Assembly: GCF_040566695.1 (NCBI RefSeq)
Contig: NZ_JBEXAE010000003.1
Location: forward strand, 124,001 to 188,000
Direction of reading: 5' to 3'
Origin: Sediminicola arcticus
GTDB lineage: Bacteria > Bacteroidota > Bacteroidia > Flavobacteriales > Flavobacteriaceae
Length of the DNA: 64,000 nt
Positions within the stretch are counted from its first letter, which is position 1. Every line of letters begins with the position of its first letter. The translations under genes and the position numbers were made by a program. The notes under the pieces were generated by a model. That model ran no database searches. It saw only the letters and a list, made by a program, of their open reading frames with translations, and was not told the DNA's origin. This document shows positions 1 through 8,093 of the stretch, piece after piece.

Positions 1-17
1 AGTAGAAGACAAAAAAA

Positions 18-43
18 ATCCCGTTGAAGAACGGGATTTTTTT
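18..43 (-). terminator. Intrinsic terminator of the metallo-hydrolase gene
   Basis: A perfect 8-bp stem (ATCCCGTT/AACGGGAT) closes a GAAG loop. It is flanked by an A-run on one side and a T-run on the other, so it can work in both directions. It lies just past the stop of the minus-strand gene at 55-849. Confidence 0.85.
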
Positions 44-54
44 ATAGGATATAC

Positions 55-849
55 TTAATATGTTTCTTTTGGATACCAATCTAACTGGATTACCTTGATT
101 TCAGAATTTCCTTTTTCTACCAAAGCTTTGAATTTTGATACATCACTTACATTAGGATTTCCTCTATAGTGGTATGGGTAAACTTGCGTTGGTTTAAATT
201 CTAATATGGCATCGGCAGCACTTTCTTCTGTCATGGTGTAAGGAAGATTCATACAGACAAAGGCAATATCAATATTTTCCAAGGCTCTCATTTCCGGAAT
301 ATCCTCCGTATCACCTGAAAAATAAATTCGCTTACCACCCATGTTGAGGACATATCCGTTACCCCTTCCTTTGGTATGCATTTGTAGGGCTTCCTTTCTT
401 AGGTTGTACATAGGTATAGCCTCTACTGTAATACCATATCGTTCTTTTGAATCTCCATTGTTTAAAATATCCAATTGAGTTGCAAATTCTGCCGGCATTT
501 TATCAGCTACCGCCTGAGGCACAATTATTTTTGCCTTTTCAGTATTAAGTCCCTGCAGCGTTTCTAGATCAAAATGATCACCGTGTATATCGGTAATTAG
601 AATTAAGTCGGGCTGCTTTTGACCTTCATAGGCTACAGCTCCTCCAATTGGATCTACATAAATAGTTAGGTCACCCCATTCCAAGATGGTGCTTGCATGT
701 TCAATTGGGATAATTTTAATCTCGTTCTCCACTTTTACTACAGGAGTTGATTCTACGGCCATATTTTCATTTGACTTTTCTTTAGGGGTTTCCTTACTAC
801 TCACTAGAAGGGAAGAAAAAATAGAAAACACTAATACTATTGATCTCAT
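55..849 (-). CDS. Exported MBL-fold metallo-hydrolase (UlaG/beta-lactamase-like)
   Basis: This is a 264-residue metallo-beta-lactamase-fold hydrolase of the UlaG-like group. Residues 1-17 form a hydrophobic export signal. The metal-binding motif H-G-D-H sits at residues 89-92, an upstream His is at 51, a later ligand is in SGD at 178-180, and a C-terminal YPYHY region supplies a His near 229. The signal ends in LLVSS, one base from a lipobox Cys (AGT instead of TGT), so homologues may be lipoproteins while this copy would be released or periplasmic; that is inference. Substrate is unknown. It is followed by its own terminator and is not clearly in an operon. Confidence 0.8.
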   Translation of the reverse strand: MRSIVLVFSIFSSLLVSSKETPKEKSNENMAVESTPVVKVENEIKIIPIEHASTILEWGDLTIYVDPIGGAVAYEGQKQPDLILITDIHGDHFDLETLQGLNTEKAKIIVPQAVADKMPAEFATQLDILNNGDSKERYGITVEAIPMYNLRKEALQMHTKGRGNGYVLNMGGKRIYFSGDTEDIPEMRALENIDIAFVCMNLPYTMTEESAADAILEFKPTQVYPYHYRGNPNVSDVSKFKALVEKGNSEIKVIQLDWYPKETY

Positions 850-939
850 AAATTGAATATTTTTATGCTAAAGATATCTTAGATTTTGATGGTAACTTCA
901 AGATTTAAATCAATTAAAACTTTAGTCTTATAAGTTTAA

Positions 940-1404
940 TCAATCTAGTAGCAATTCCATTTTGATATTGCTTCTTTTATAGGGAGTATTGGTTTCAAGA
1001 TCTATTTCCTTAAACCCATATTTTTTGTAGATATATAGGGCGTTTTCTAGTTTTGTATTGGAGTACAAGAGTATTTTGTCCCAACCTTGTAATTTGGCAT
1101 AAGCAATGGCATAATCCATTAAACCCTGACCAATTTTTAATCCTTGATATTCCGGATCTACAGCCATTTTACCCAGTTCGTATATCTTTTCATTAATTTT
1201 TATAAATGAAAAACATCCAACTATGGAATCTTGGTACTTTGCATAGAAGATATAGCCCCCTTTTTTTATGATTGTCTTTTCGCAGTTTTCTAGAAGCTCG
1301 GCATCATGTGGTTCTACATGAAAGTATTTCTCTAACCAGGCTATATTAAGCTCTTTAAAGGATTGTGCATATTTGGGCTCAAATGGTATTATTTCTAGGG
1401 ACAT
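940..1404 (-). CDS. GNAT family N-acetyltransferase
   Basis: This is a 154-residue single-domain acetyltransferase. The acetyl-CoA-binding region is visible at about residues 76-100 (MAVDPEYQGLKIGQGLM, the R/Q-x-x-G-x-G/A motif with K-I-G-Q-G-L). The C-terminal ALYIYKKYGFKEI segment is the usual GNAT end. It would move an acetyl group to an amine, but the substrate cannot be read from the sequence. It stands alone on the minus strand, 90 bases upstream of the metallo-hydrolase. The start codon shown is the natural one, with Met directly before the conserved LEIIPFEP start of the domain. Confidence 0.85.
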   Translation of the reverse strand: MSLEIIPFEPKYAQSFKELNIAWLEKYFHVEPHDAELLENCEKTIIKKGGYIFYAKYQDSIVGCFSFIKINEKIYELGKMAVDPEYQGLKIGQGLMDYAIAYAKLQGWDKILLYSNTKLENALYIYKKYGFKEIDLETNTPYKRSNIKMELLLD

Positions 1405-1584
1405 ATAAATATTACATATAAAATGATCGCATAAAATTAAGGTTAAGATTCATTTATTGTGTGTAATAAAAATTTTTTTCCACAAAAAAATCTAAAAGAA
1501 CAATTGTGACGTATATAGTCCTATACAAACAATCAACTTTTTACATAAAGTAAAATCATCTAAAGAATATTTAATAATTTAATT

Positions 1585-2472
1585 ATGACTGAGACTAAAA
1601 ACAATAACAGTTTAAAAGTAATCGCAGGATTGCTAGGTATCATTTTATTGGGGACAATTATCTATACCGTAAGTCTATACAAGGACAAGCAAGAGACCAC
1701 TAAAATAATGTTACAAGAAAAACAATCGGTGGTTGAGGATTTAGAAAGTTTGGAGTCTGAGTACGCAAAGGCTATTATGGAAAGTAATGAAACCAACGAA
1801 GAATTGGTTATCGCTAGGGATAAGATTGCTAAATACATTGATTCTGTTAAAACAATGAAAGGTGATATTTCTTCTTTGTACAGATTCAGAAATCAGGTTA
1901 CTGTCTTAAAGAAAGAAAGAGAGCAATTGATGAAACAAGTTGATTCTCTTACTAGATCTAACAGTAGATTGGCTATGCAGAGAGATAGCACATTTGTAGA
2001 GTTGGAAAAACAAACTGTTTTTAATGATTCTTTAGTAGTACAAAATACCCAATTGGCATCTGCTGTAGAAAAAGGTTCTGCACTTAACCTTTCACAATTT
2101 TCTGTAGATGCGGTTAAAGAGAGATCTAGTGGTAAAATGGTTTCTACTCAAAGAGCTAGAGGAACTGATAAATTCAAAATCTGTTTCACGGTGGCTAACA
2201 ATGTAATTGCTCAGGCAGGTGATAGAGAATTTTATATAGAGGTATTAGATCCACAAGGGAATGTATTAGGCGAAAGTTTTTCTAAAACTACTGATAGCGG
2301 TGCTTCCGTAACCTATAGCAAAGAAACTAATTTCTACTATGAGAACAAGTCTTTGGATGTTTGTGATTACATCAGCAAGCCAACAGGTGATTTCCAAAAA
2401 GGAAATTACATGGTAAACGTTTATGACGGTAAATTAAAATTATTGGGAACTTCTAAGTTCACTTTAAAATAG
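1585..2472 (+). CDS. Conserved membrane-anchored coiled-coil protein of unknown function
   Basis: A 295-residue protein with one N-terminal transmembrane helix (about residues 10-30), a long charged coiled coil rich in Glu, Lys and Ser (about 40-165), and a C-terminal domain (about 175-295) with beta-strand character and two cysteines near 199 and 259. The topology suggests an inner-membrane protein with its coiled coil and globular head in the periplasm. I recognise the layout as common in Flavobacteriaceae but no named family. It is monocistronic: 180 bases of AT-rich DNA precede it, and a strong bidirectional terminator separates it from fumC. Confidence 0.75.
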   Translation: MTETKNNNSLKVIAGLLGIILLGTIIYTVSLYKDKQETTKIMLQEKQSVVEDLESLESEYAKAIMESNETNEELVIARDKIAKYIDSVKTMKGDISSLYRFRNQVTVLKKEREQLMKQVDSLTRSNSRLAMQRDSTFVELEKQTVFNDSLVVQNTQLASAVEKGSALNLSQFSVDAVKERSSGKMVSTQRARGTDKFKICFTVANNVIAQAGDREFYIEVLDPQGNVLGESFSKTTDSGASVTYSKETNFYYENKSLDVCDYISKPTGDFQKGNYMVNVYDGKLKLLGTSKFTLK

Positions 2473-2493
2473 TAAACACTATCAATAATAAAA

Positions 2494-2525
2494 AAGGGGC
2501 AATCAAAATGATTGCCCCTTTTTTT
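2494..2525. terminator. Bidirectional intrinsic terminator
   Basis: An 11-bp perfect stem (AAGGGGCAATC and its complement) around an AAAAT loop, with A-run and T-run flanks. It lies between the convergent coiled-coil gene and fumC and serves both. Confidence 0.9.
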
Positions 2526-2543
2526 ATACTTCATTTTTTAAAT

Positions 2544-3941
2544 CTATTTCATGGATCCAACCATGTCCTCTGGCTTTACCCAATCATCATAATCCTCAGC
2601 TGTGACATAACCCAGGTTTATGGCTTCTTCTTTTAATGTTGTTCCATTTTTATGTGCCGTATTAGCTATTTCAGCAGCTTTGTAATACCCAATTTTGGTA
2701 TTCAATGCAGTGACTAACATTAACGAATTATTCAATAGTTGTTTAATTACCGCATGATTTGGCTCTATCCCAGTTGCACAATTTTCATCGAAACTAATAC
2801 AAGCATGACCAAGTAACTCTGCAGATTGAAGAATGTTTGCAGCCATCATAGGTTTAAAAACATTTAGCTCGTAGTGACCTTGTGTGCCTCCTACAGTAAT
2901 AGCAACATCGTTGCCCATTACTTGTGCACAGACCATGGTAAGCGCTTCACATTGGGTAGGGTTCACCTTGCCAGGCATAATAGAACTACCAGGCTCATTG
3001 GCAGGGATTATGATTTCCCCAATCCCAGAACGTGGTCCTGAGGCCATCATTCTAACATCATTAGCTATTTTATTTAAGGCTACAGACAATTGTTTTAAAG
3101 CCCCATGGCTTTCCACAATGGCATCATGAGCGGCAAGCGCTTCAAATTTGTTTTCAGCAGTAATAAAGGGTAAACCTGTAAATTTGGCAATATATTGTGC
3201 TACCAAGACGTCATAGCCATCGGGAGTGTTTAGTCCCGTACCTACAGCGGTACCACCCAATGCCAATTCACTCAAATGTGGCAGGGTATTTTTTAAGGCT
3301 TTCAGGCCATGATCCAATTGGGAAACATATCCAGAAAATTCTTGACCTAAGGTGAGGGGAGTGGCATCCATTAAATGAGTACGGCCAATTTTTACTACAT
3401 TTTTAAATTCTTGTGCTTTTTTATGAAAAGTATCTCTTAGTTGAATAACACCTGGAATAGTAACTTCAGCAATTTTCTTATAGGCTGCAATATGCATCCC
3501 TGTGGGAAAGGTGTCATTGGAAGATTGAGATTTGTTCACGTCGTCATTGGCCTGTATCGTTTTTTCTCCTTCACCAATTTTATTGCCAGCCATTTCATGA
3601 GCCCTATTGGCAACAACTTCGTTAACGTTCATATTACTCTGGGTTCCAGATCCAGTCTGCCAAATCACTAATGGAAATTGATCATTATGCTTTCCTTCCA
3701 ATATTTCATCACATACGGCAGAGATCATATCTCTTTTTTCTTTTGAAAGTACGCCTAGATCGTGATTGGTATAGGCTGCGGCTTTCTTAAGATATGCAAA
3801 GCCATAAACGATATCCAAGGGCATGGAAGCCGACGGACCTATTTTAAAATTATTTCGGGAACGCTCGGTTTGTGCGCCCCAATATTTATGAGATGGGACC
3901 TTAACCTCTCCCATGGTGTCTTTTTCAATTCTAAAGCTCAT
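2544..3941 (-). CDS. fumC: Fumarate hydratase class II
   Basis: Class II fumarase, an iron-independent tetrameric enzyme of the citric acid cycle that interconverts fumarate and L-malate in the cytosol. The protein is 465 residues from the Met of MSFRIEKDTMGEVKVP, the usual length. The superfamily signature GSSIMPGKVNPTQCE is present, as are TGSGTQSNMNVNEV near residue 95 and the substrate-binding GRTHLMDATPLTLGQE segment near 185. An in-frame Met 14 codons upstream lies inside the promoter region and adds a Cys/Trp-rich piece foreign to the family, so the start at 3941 is preferred. A TACCTTTG -7-like box lies about 25 bases before this start. Confidence 0.97.
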   Translation of the reverse strand: MSFRIEKDTMGEVKVPSHKYWGAQTERSRNNFKIGPSASMPLDIVYGFAYLKKAAAYTNHDLGVLSKEKRDMISAVCDEILEGKHNDQFPLVIWQTGSGTQSNMNVNEVVANRAHEMAGNKIGEGEKTIQANDDVNKSQSSNDTFPTGMHIAAYKKIAEVTIPGVIQLRDTFHKKAQEFKNVVKIGRTHLMDATPLTLGQEFSGYVSQLDHGLKALKNTLPHLSELALGGTAVGTGLNTPDGYDVLVAQYIAKFTGLPFITAENKFEALAAHDAIVESHGALKQLSVALNKIANDVRMMASGPRSGIGEIIIPANEPGSSIMPGKVNPTQCEALTMVCAQVMGNDVAITVGGTQGHYELNVFKPMMAANILQSAELLGHACISFDENCATGIEPNHAVIKQLLNNSLMLVTALNTKIGYYKAAEIANTAHKNGTTLKEEAINLGYVTAEDYDDWVKPEDMVGSMK

Positions 3942-4010
3942 TTTAAAGTGGTTTTGTTTCCAACAAAGGTACTGCTTTGCCAATTTATTTCCATTTTTTT
4001 TGAATTTGAT

Positions 4011-4042
4011 TTGTAGTATTCATCTATTTCAAAGTATCTTTG
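4011..4042 (+). promoter_or_regulatory. Bacteroidota-type promoter for the 57-residue protein
   Basis: TTG at 4011 is followed after 21 bases by TATCTTTG (4035-4042), matching the TTG / TAnnTTTG consensus. The ATG follows 22 bases downstream. Confidence 0.7.
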
Positions 4043-4064
4043 TAAACGTTAAAATTTATCACTC

Positions 4065-4238
4065 ATGTTTGAATTCGACCAGTACTTAGGTTTCTTAGCA
4101 TTTTTAACGATACTTACCATTGGATTTTGGTTAATGATATTTCTATTGACCTTTGTTATACCTTATTGGTTGGGTGGTTCATTGTTGGAATTCTTGAAAG
4201 AAAAACGCGATGCGAAAAAGGCGAAACGCGACGAATAA
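4065..4238 (+). CDS. Small single-pass membrane protein (57 residues)
   Basis: This short gene encodes 57 residues: a short acidic N-terminus, a hydrophobic segment (about residues 8-40) long enough for one or two membrane passes with a Pro near 32, and a strongly charged, Lys/Arg-rich cytosolic tail ending KAKRDE. A good promoter and a hairpin terminator frame it, which argues for a real gene. It is transcribed divergently from fumC. No family is recognised; it is likely a conserved flavobacterial membrane microprotein. Confidence 0.7.
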   Translation: MFEFDQYLGFLAFLTILTIGFWLMIFLLTFVIPYWLGGSLLEFLKEKRDAKKAKRDE

Positions 4239-4240
4239 AA

Positions 4241-4265
4241 AAAGAAGCCTCTTGGCTTTTTTTTT
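4241..4265 (+). terminator. Terminator of the 57-residue gene
   Basis: The AAGCC / GGCTT hairpin with a TCTT loop starts three bases after the stop codon and runs into nine T residues. Confidence 0.75.
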
Positions 4266-4472
4266 GTTTATATAAATTCGCCAAAATTAATGCTTTGGAG
4301 CACCTTGGGTTCCATATTTTTATTGGTATCACTGCATTGGTTCCCATTTTTATAGGGGTAAGAATATTCATTAAAAAATCTAGGCTCATTTAGGTTCTAT
4401 TTATTCAAATGATATATTTGGTTTCTTCAGTACTTCAATTTCAAAGTAGTCCTGTTCTGAAATTATTCATAA

Positions 4473-4500
4473 AAAAAGGAAGCCATTTGGCTTCCTTTTT
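4473..4500 (-). terminator. Terminator of the outer-membrane barrel operon
   Basis: A 12-bp perfect stem (left arm 4473-4484, right arm 4489-4500, loop ATTT) with A and T flanks. It stands 22 bases past the stop of the minus-strand gene ending at 4523. Confidence 0.88.
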
Positions 4501-4522
4501 TTATTGTACTGCATGTAAATTA

Positions 4523-7030
4523 TTAGGCTCCCCCTCCGAAATCTCTTTCTTCATCCTCTGGCCCACCATTGCGTCTGCCATTTTGCTTCCCTTTAGGCTG
4601 GTTGAAGCGATAGACAAACGAAAGATTAAACTGCCTTTGTCTCCACTGAAACTCACTATCGGATGTGAAGTTAGGAGTCTCTGTAAAAGATATTCTTTTT
4701 CTGGAGTTTAATAGATCACTTACATTAAAAGCTAATGTACCTTGGTCTCCCATGATATCTTTACTAATGGCCAAATTCAACGAAAATATACCTTCATTTT
4801 TTGTCTGGGCATTCTCACTGGGACCTGAATAAAAGGCATTGGTTTGCCATTCAATTTTGGCCGGGAGGTTGACCTTGGAGCTAAATCTAGCAAACCAACT
4901 GGTATTTGTAGCACCATATGATTCTCCTTCAAAAGAGCCTTCTGTAGCAAATTGAAAGAAATTAAAACTCCCATTCAAGCGGAGCCATTTGTTTGGGTTG
5001 TAGAGAGCCCCTGCTTCCGCACCAATTCGTTCATTGGTGGACAAGTTAATGGGAATAGTTCGAATGATACCAACTCCATCTTCTGTCAAATCATTTGATC
5101 TTTGTACCTGAACCCTTTCAAAGGAATTGGTCTCCTTTTGGTAATAAATGGATGATGTTAAGGTTAATTTATCCCATCTTTTTAAATATCCTAGGTCAAA
5201 GGCATTGGCATAGGCTGGGTCCAAGTCTGGATTTCCTTGAAAGATATTGGTTCTACTAGATCTGGATGGAAAAGGATTAATATACCATCCTCTAGGCCTA
5301 TTGATCCTACGATTATATCCCAAGGTGATATTTTCTCGCTCTGCAATTTCGAAAATTAAGTTTAGAGTCGGAAATAAGCCTAGGTAATTCTTATTAAAAT
5401 TTACGTCAATATCAGGCCCGAGCAATTCCCGTAATTCTTGTGGATCAAGCCTAGTGTCTACTTGTCCTTTTAATTGGGTGTTTTCTAATCTTAGTCCCGC
5501 TAGGAAAGAAAATTTCCCAAATTTATCGCCATATTGGGTATACAGTGCATTTACATTTTCGTTGTAGGTAAAGACATTGGTCAATTCATTTCTTTCAAAC
5601 ACATTTGTATCTAAATTCAATAGATCCAATTGATAATCACTAATAGTTTCTTCGAAATTACCGCGATATCCTACTTCAAATTGGGCATCACCCATGGGTA
5701 AGACATAATCAGTTTGGAAAAGGAATTCCTTTTGATTTTCTTTTTCATTGACATTTTCTAAAGCAAGTAAATCATTATTTGGAAAGGTGTTGTTCTCCTG
5801 TATCACCGTGAAAATATCTTCTGTATCAAAAGAGTATTGGAGATCTGCAGTTAATTTTTGACCATCATCATCCAATCTGTTGATGTAATTTAGAGCTACC
5901 TGGTTGCTTTTGTCCTTTTGACTTTCGTCTTCACTCCTAAAAGTTCTACTTGTTATAGTCGTACCTTCAAAACGTCTACTATCATTTTCCGTAACATCGC
6001 TTTCATCTGAAATACGGGCAAAATAACTAGCCGTAAGGGAAGACCTATCCGTGATAAAATATTCTATCCCAATATTCATATTAAATCCAAGGTCTTCCCT
6101 TAGGATATTACGGTCTTCTATTATTCGATTAAATTTAGGAGCAATAGTATCATTTTCCCTTTGTCTGTAGGTATTATCAGAAAATCCGCCACCGGGTGGT
6201 CGTCTATAACTTAGACCTAATGTATTAAAAATGTTGAATTTATCGGTACGTAGGTTGAGATTGGAACTAATTTGGCTAGCAGCTGGGTACCCAATGTTTG
6301 TATTGATAGATCCATTGAAGCCTAATGTTTTTTCCTTTTTAAGGATGATGTTCAGGATACCGGCGGTACCTTCTGCATCATATCGTGCAGATGGGCTAGT
6401 AATTACTTCTACTCTATCAATTGCATCTGCGGGAAGTTGACGTAAGGCATCTGTTGAACCAAAGCCTGCCAAGGCAGAAGGGCGACCATTGATTAGAATA
6501 CGAACATTTTCATTTCCTCTGAGACTTATAGCCCCTTCCACATCTACACTTACAGATGGAACATTGTTTAGTGCGTCGCTAACAGTGGCACCACTAGTGG
6601 TAATATCCTTTCCTATATTATAAATTTTCTTATCAAGCCTAACTTCAACGGTGGTTTTCTCACCCACAACTTCTACTGCTTCTAATTGTTCAACATTGAT
6701 TCCTAACATTACAGTACCAAGATCTCTGGACGAAGTTATATTTTGGTTATCCAAGCGAAAGGTAGTGTAGGATATATATTCTAAACGTATATTATACATA
6801 CCCGGCTCCGCTTCTACACTAAACTTGCCGTTTATATCTGTAATTCCCCCCGTGACCTTATCGGGATTATTTACGCTTTGTAATATGAGTGTGGCATATT
6901 CCATAGGTTCATTATATTCTTTATCTAAAACAGTTCCGGTGATTTTAACAAGCTCAGAAGTGCCTTGTGGCCTTTGGCCGTATATAAAGAAAGAACATAG
7001 TATAAGGAATAATGGTATTAGTTTTTTCAT
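4523..7030 (-). CDS. Outer-membrane beta-barrel protein, TonB-dependent-receptor-like
   Basis: An 835-residue exported protein. Residues 1-18 are a signal peptide. Residues 27-110 match a carboxypeptidase-regulatory-like beta-sandwich (ITGTVLDKEYNEPMEYATLIL). Residues 115-225 form a TonB-receptor plug (DALNNVPSVSVDVEGAISLRGNENVRILINGRPSAL). The rest is the beta-barrel of the OMP_b-brl_3 type. Cargo is unknown. The barrel ends at SFVYRF, followed by a hydrophilic Gly/Arg/Glu tail, which is atypical because outer-membrane barrels usually end in Phe. It is the second gene of an operon, 21 bases after a small exported protein with a Lys-rich tail, and shares that gene's phased repeat array. Confidence 0.88.
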   Translation of the reverse strand: MKKLIPLFLILCSFFIYGQRPQGTSELVKITGTVLDKEYNEPMEYATLILQSVNNPDKVTGGITDINGKFSVEAEPGMYNIRLEYISYTTFRLDNQNITSSRDLGTVMLGINVEQLEAVEVVGEKTTVEVRLDKKIYNIGKDITTSGATVSDALNNVPSVSVDVEGAISLRGNENVRILINGRPSALAGFGSTDALRQLPADAIDRVEVITSPSARYDAEGTAGILNIILKKEKTLGFNGSINTNIGYPAASQISSNLNLRTDKFNIFNTLGLSYRRPPGGGFSDNTYRQRENDTIAPKFNRIIEDRNILREDLGFNMNIGIEYFITDRSSLTASYFARISDESDVTENDSRRFEGTTITSRTFRSEDESQKDKSNQVALNYINRLDDDGQKLTADLQYSFDTEDIFTVIQENNTFPNNDLLALENVNEKENQKEFLFQTDYVLPMGDAQFEVGYRGNFEETISDYQLDLLNLDTNVFERNELTNVFTYNENVNALYTQYGDKFGKFSFLAGLRLENTQLKGQVDTRLDPQELRELLGPDIDVNFNKNYLGLFPTLNLIFEIAERENITLGYNRRINRPRGWYINPFPSRSSRTNIFQGNPDLDPAYANAFDLGYLKRWDKLTLTSSIYYQKETNSFERVQVQRSNDLTEDGVGIIRTIPINLSTNERIGAEAGALYNPNKWLRLNGSFNFFQFATEGSFEGESYGATNTSWFARFSSKVNLPAKIEWQTNAFYSGPSENAQTKNEGIFSLNLAISKDIMGDQGTLAFNVSDLLNSRKRISFTETPNFTSDSEFQWRQRQFNLSFVYRFNQPKGKQNGRRNGGPEDEERDFGGGA

Positions 7031-7051
7031 AGTGTATTTAATATCTCAATT

Positions 7052-7507
7052 TTAGTTTTTCTTTTTCTTTTTTCGTTTTGTTTTTTTAATTCCATCTTCC
7101 TTAAGACTTAAAAAAGCTTCAAATTTTTCCTCTGGAAGACCTGCCTTCAATTCTGCATCTTGGTTTAGATTTATTTTTTCGTAGGCTTCTTTCATTTTAT
7201 TAGCCTCCAATTGTAGAATTTGAATTTCTATTCTTTGTTTCATGTATTTTACGAGCGTGGTGCTAACCACGGCCTTTTCAAATTCATTTAATTTCAAAGC
7301 CTCTGAAATAGCAGGCATTTGGGATTCTACAATTTCTTCGGCGGTCAATGGTTCTGCTTTCTCAGGTGTTTGTTGAGCCTGTGGAATATTGCTTTGTCTT
7401 CTTCCAAATCCGTTGTTTCCATACCCATTGCCATATTGAGCCTGAATTATCGAGGTTGAAAAAAGCAAAATAAGGACTGTAAAAATGTAATTTTTTTTGG
7501 TTTCCAT
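7052..7507 (-). CDS. Small exported protein with helical core and poly-Lys tail
   Basis: A 151-residue protein with a signal peptide (about residues 1-23, cleaving after IIQA), a Gly/Asn/Gln-rich linker (24-50), a helical region rich in Glu, Lys and Leu (55-140) and a tail of Lys/Arg (KTKRKKKKKN). The length and helical pattern recall the periplasmic Spy/CpxP-like proteins, but no signature motif is seen, so that comparison is weak. It is the first gene of an operon with the outer-membrane barrel. The basic tail may meet the acidic tail of the barrel protein (inference). Confidence 0.65.
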   Translation of the reverse strand: METKKNYIFTVLILLFSTSIIQAQYGNGYGNNGFGRRQSNIPQAQQTPEKAEPLTAEEIVESQMPAISEALKLNEFEKAVVSTTLVKYMKQRIEIQILQLEANKMKEAYEKINLNQDAELKAGLPEEKFEAFLSLKEDGIKKTKRKKKKKN

Positions 7508-7530
7508 ATCTTTATTGTTAGGTTAGAGCC

Positions 7531-7538
7531 CAAAAATA
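7531..7538 (-). promoter_or_regulatory. -7 box of the small exported protein/barrel operon
   Basis: On the minus strand TATTTTTG matches TAnnTTTG, 24 bases before the ATG at 7507. The phased GTTAAA array lies directly upstream. Confidence 0.55.
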
Positions 7539-7560
7539 CAGGAAGGTTTAGGCCTCCTTG

Positions 7561-7650
7561 GTTAAATGTATGTTAAATAACATTCAACAAAAATGGCTTA
7601 ATTAAAAATTGACGTTAAATTTTGTTAAACAATAATAAAAAAATGTTAAA
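7561..7650 (-). repeat. Five phased GTTAAA direct repeats, candidate activator-binding array
   Basis: Exact GTTAAA copies start at 7561, 7572, 7614, 7624 and 7645. The spacings are 11, 42, 10 and 21, all close to whole multiples of 10.5, which puts all five on one face of the helix. The array sits upstream of the -7 box at 7531-7538. The bound protein is unknown. Confidence 0.5.
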
Positions 7651-7666
7651 CAAAAAAAAGGAATGA

Positions 7667-8008
7667 TTAGAATAGTTCGTTTACCTTTTCTGGAGGTCGC
7701 CCAATAATTGCTTTAGCACCTTGTATTACAATGGGTCTTTCTATGAGTTTTGGGTAAGAAATCATAGCATTAATTATATCCTCTTCTGAAAGTAATTTTC
7801 CCTTAAATTTTTCTTTCCAAATAGGTTCGTTTTTACGGACTAAATGTTCTGCATTTAGAGATAGGCAATTTAAGACTTCCCTAAGTTCTTCTTTAGTAGG
7901 GATATCCTCCAAATATTTTATTACTTCATACTCTTTGCCAGAATCTTTTAATAGTTCCAAGGCTTCCCTAGACTTTTTGCATCTGGGATTATGATAAATT
8001 TTGATCAT
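7667..8008 (-). CDS. arsC: ArsC/Spx-family arsenate reductase-like protein
   Basis: A 113-residue thioredoxin-fold protein of the glutaredoxin-coupled arsenate reductase family. The N-terminal IYHNPRCKKSREAL holds the catalytic Cys at residue 10. The conserved RPIVI at 91-95 and the C-terminal IIGRPPE match the family's resolving-Arg region. It would reduce arsenate to arsenite in the cytosol using glutaredoxin, though many YffB-like members have no proven arsenate role, and no arsenic-resistance genes lie nearby. It follows prfB on the same strand with an 85-base gap. Confidence 0.85.
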   Translation of the reverse strand: MIKIYHNPRCKKSREALELLKDSGKEYEVIKYLEDIPTKEELREVLNCLSLNAEHLVRKNEPIWKEKFKGKLLSEEDIINAMISYPKLIERPIVIQGAKAIIGRPPEKVNELF

Positions 8009-8093
8009 TTTTTAATTTATTACCGTTCAACTTTACTGATTCTGTTTCAGAATGGTCTCATTGATTTTGATTTCCTTACGACCTATTTTTAGG

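Noticed and set aside
3942..3983. Longer fumC start
   Set aside because: The extra 14 residues lie in the promoter region and are absent from the family.
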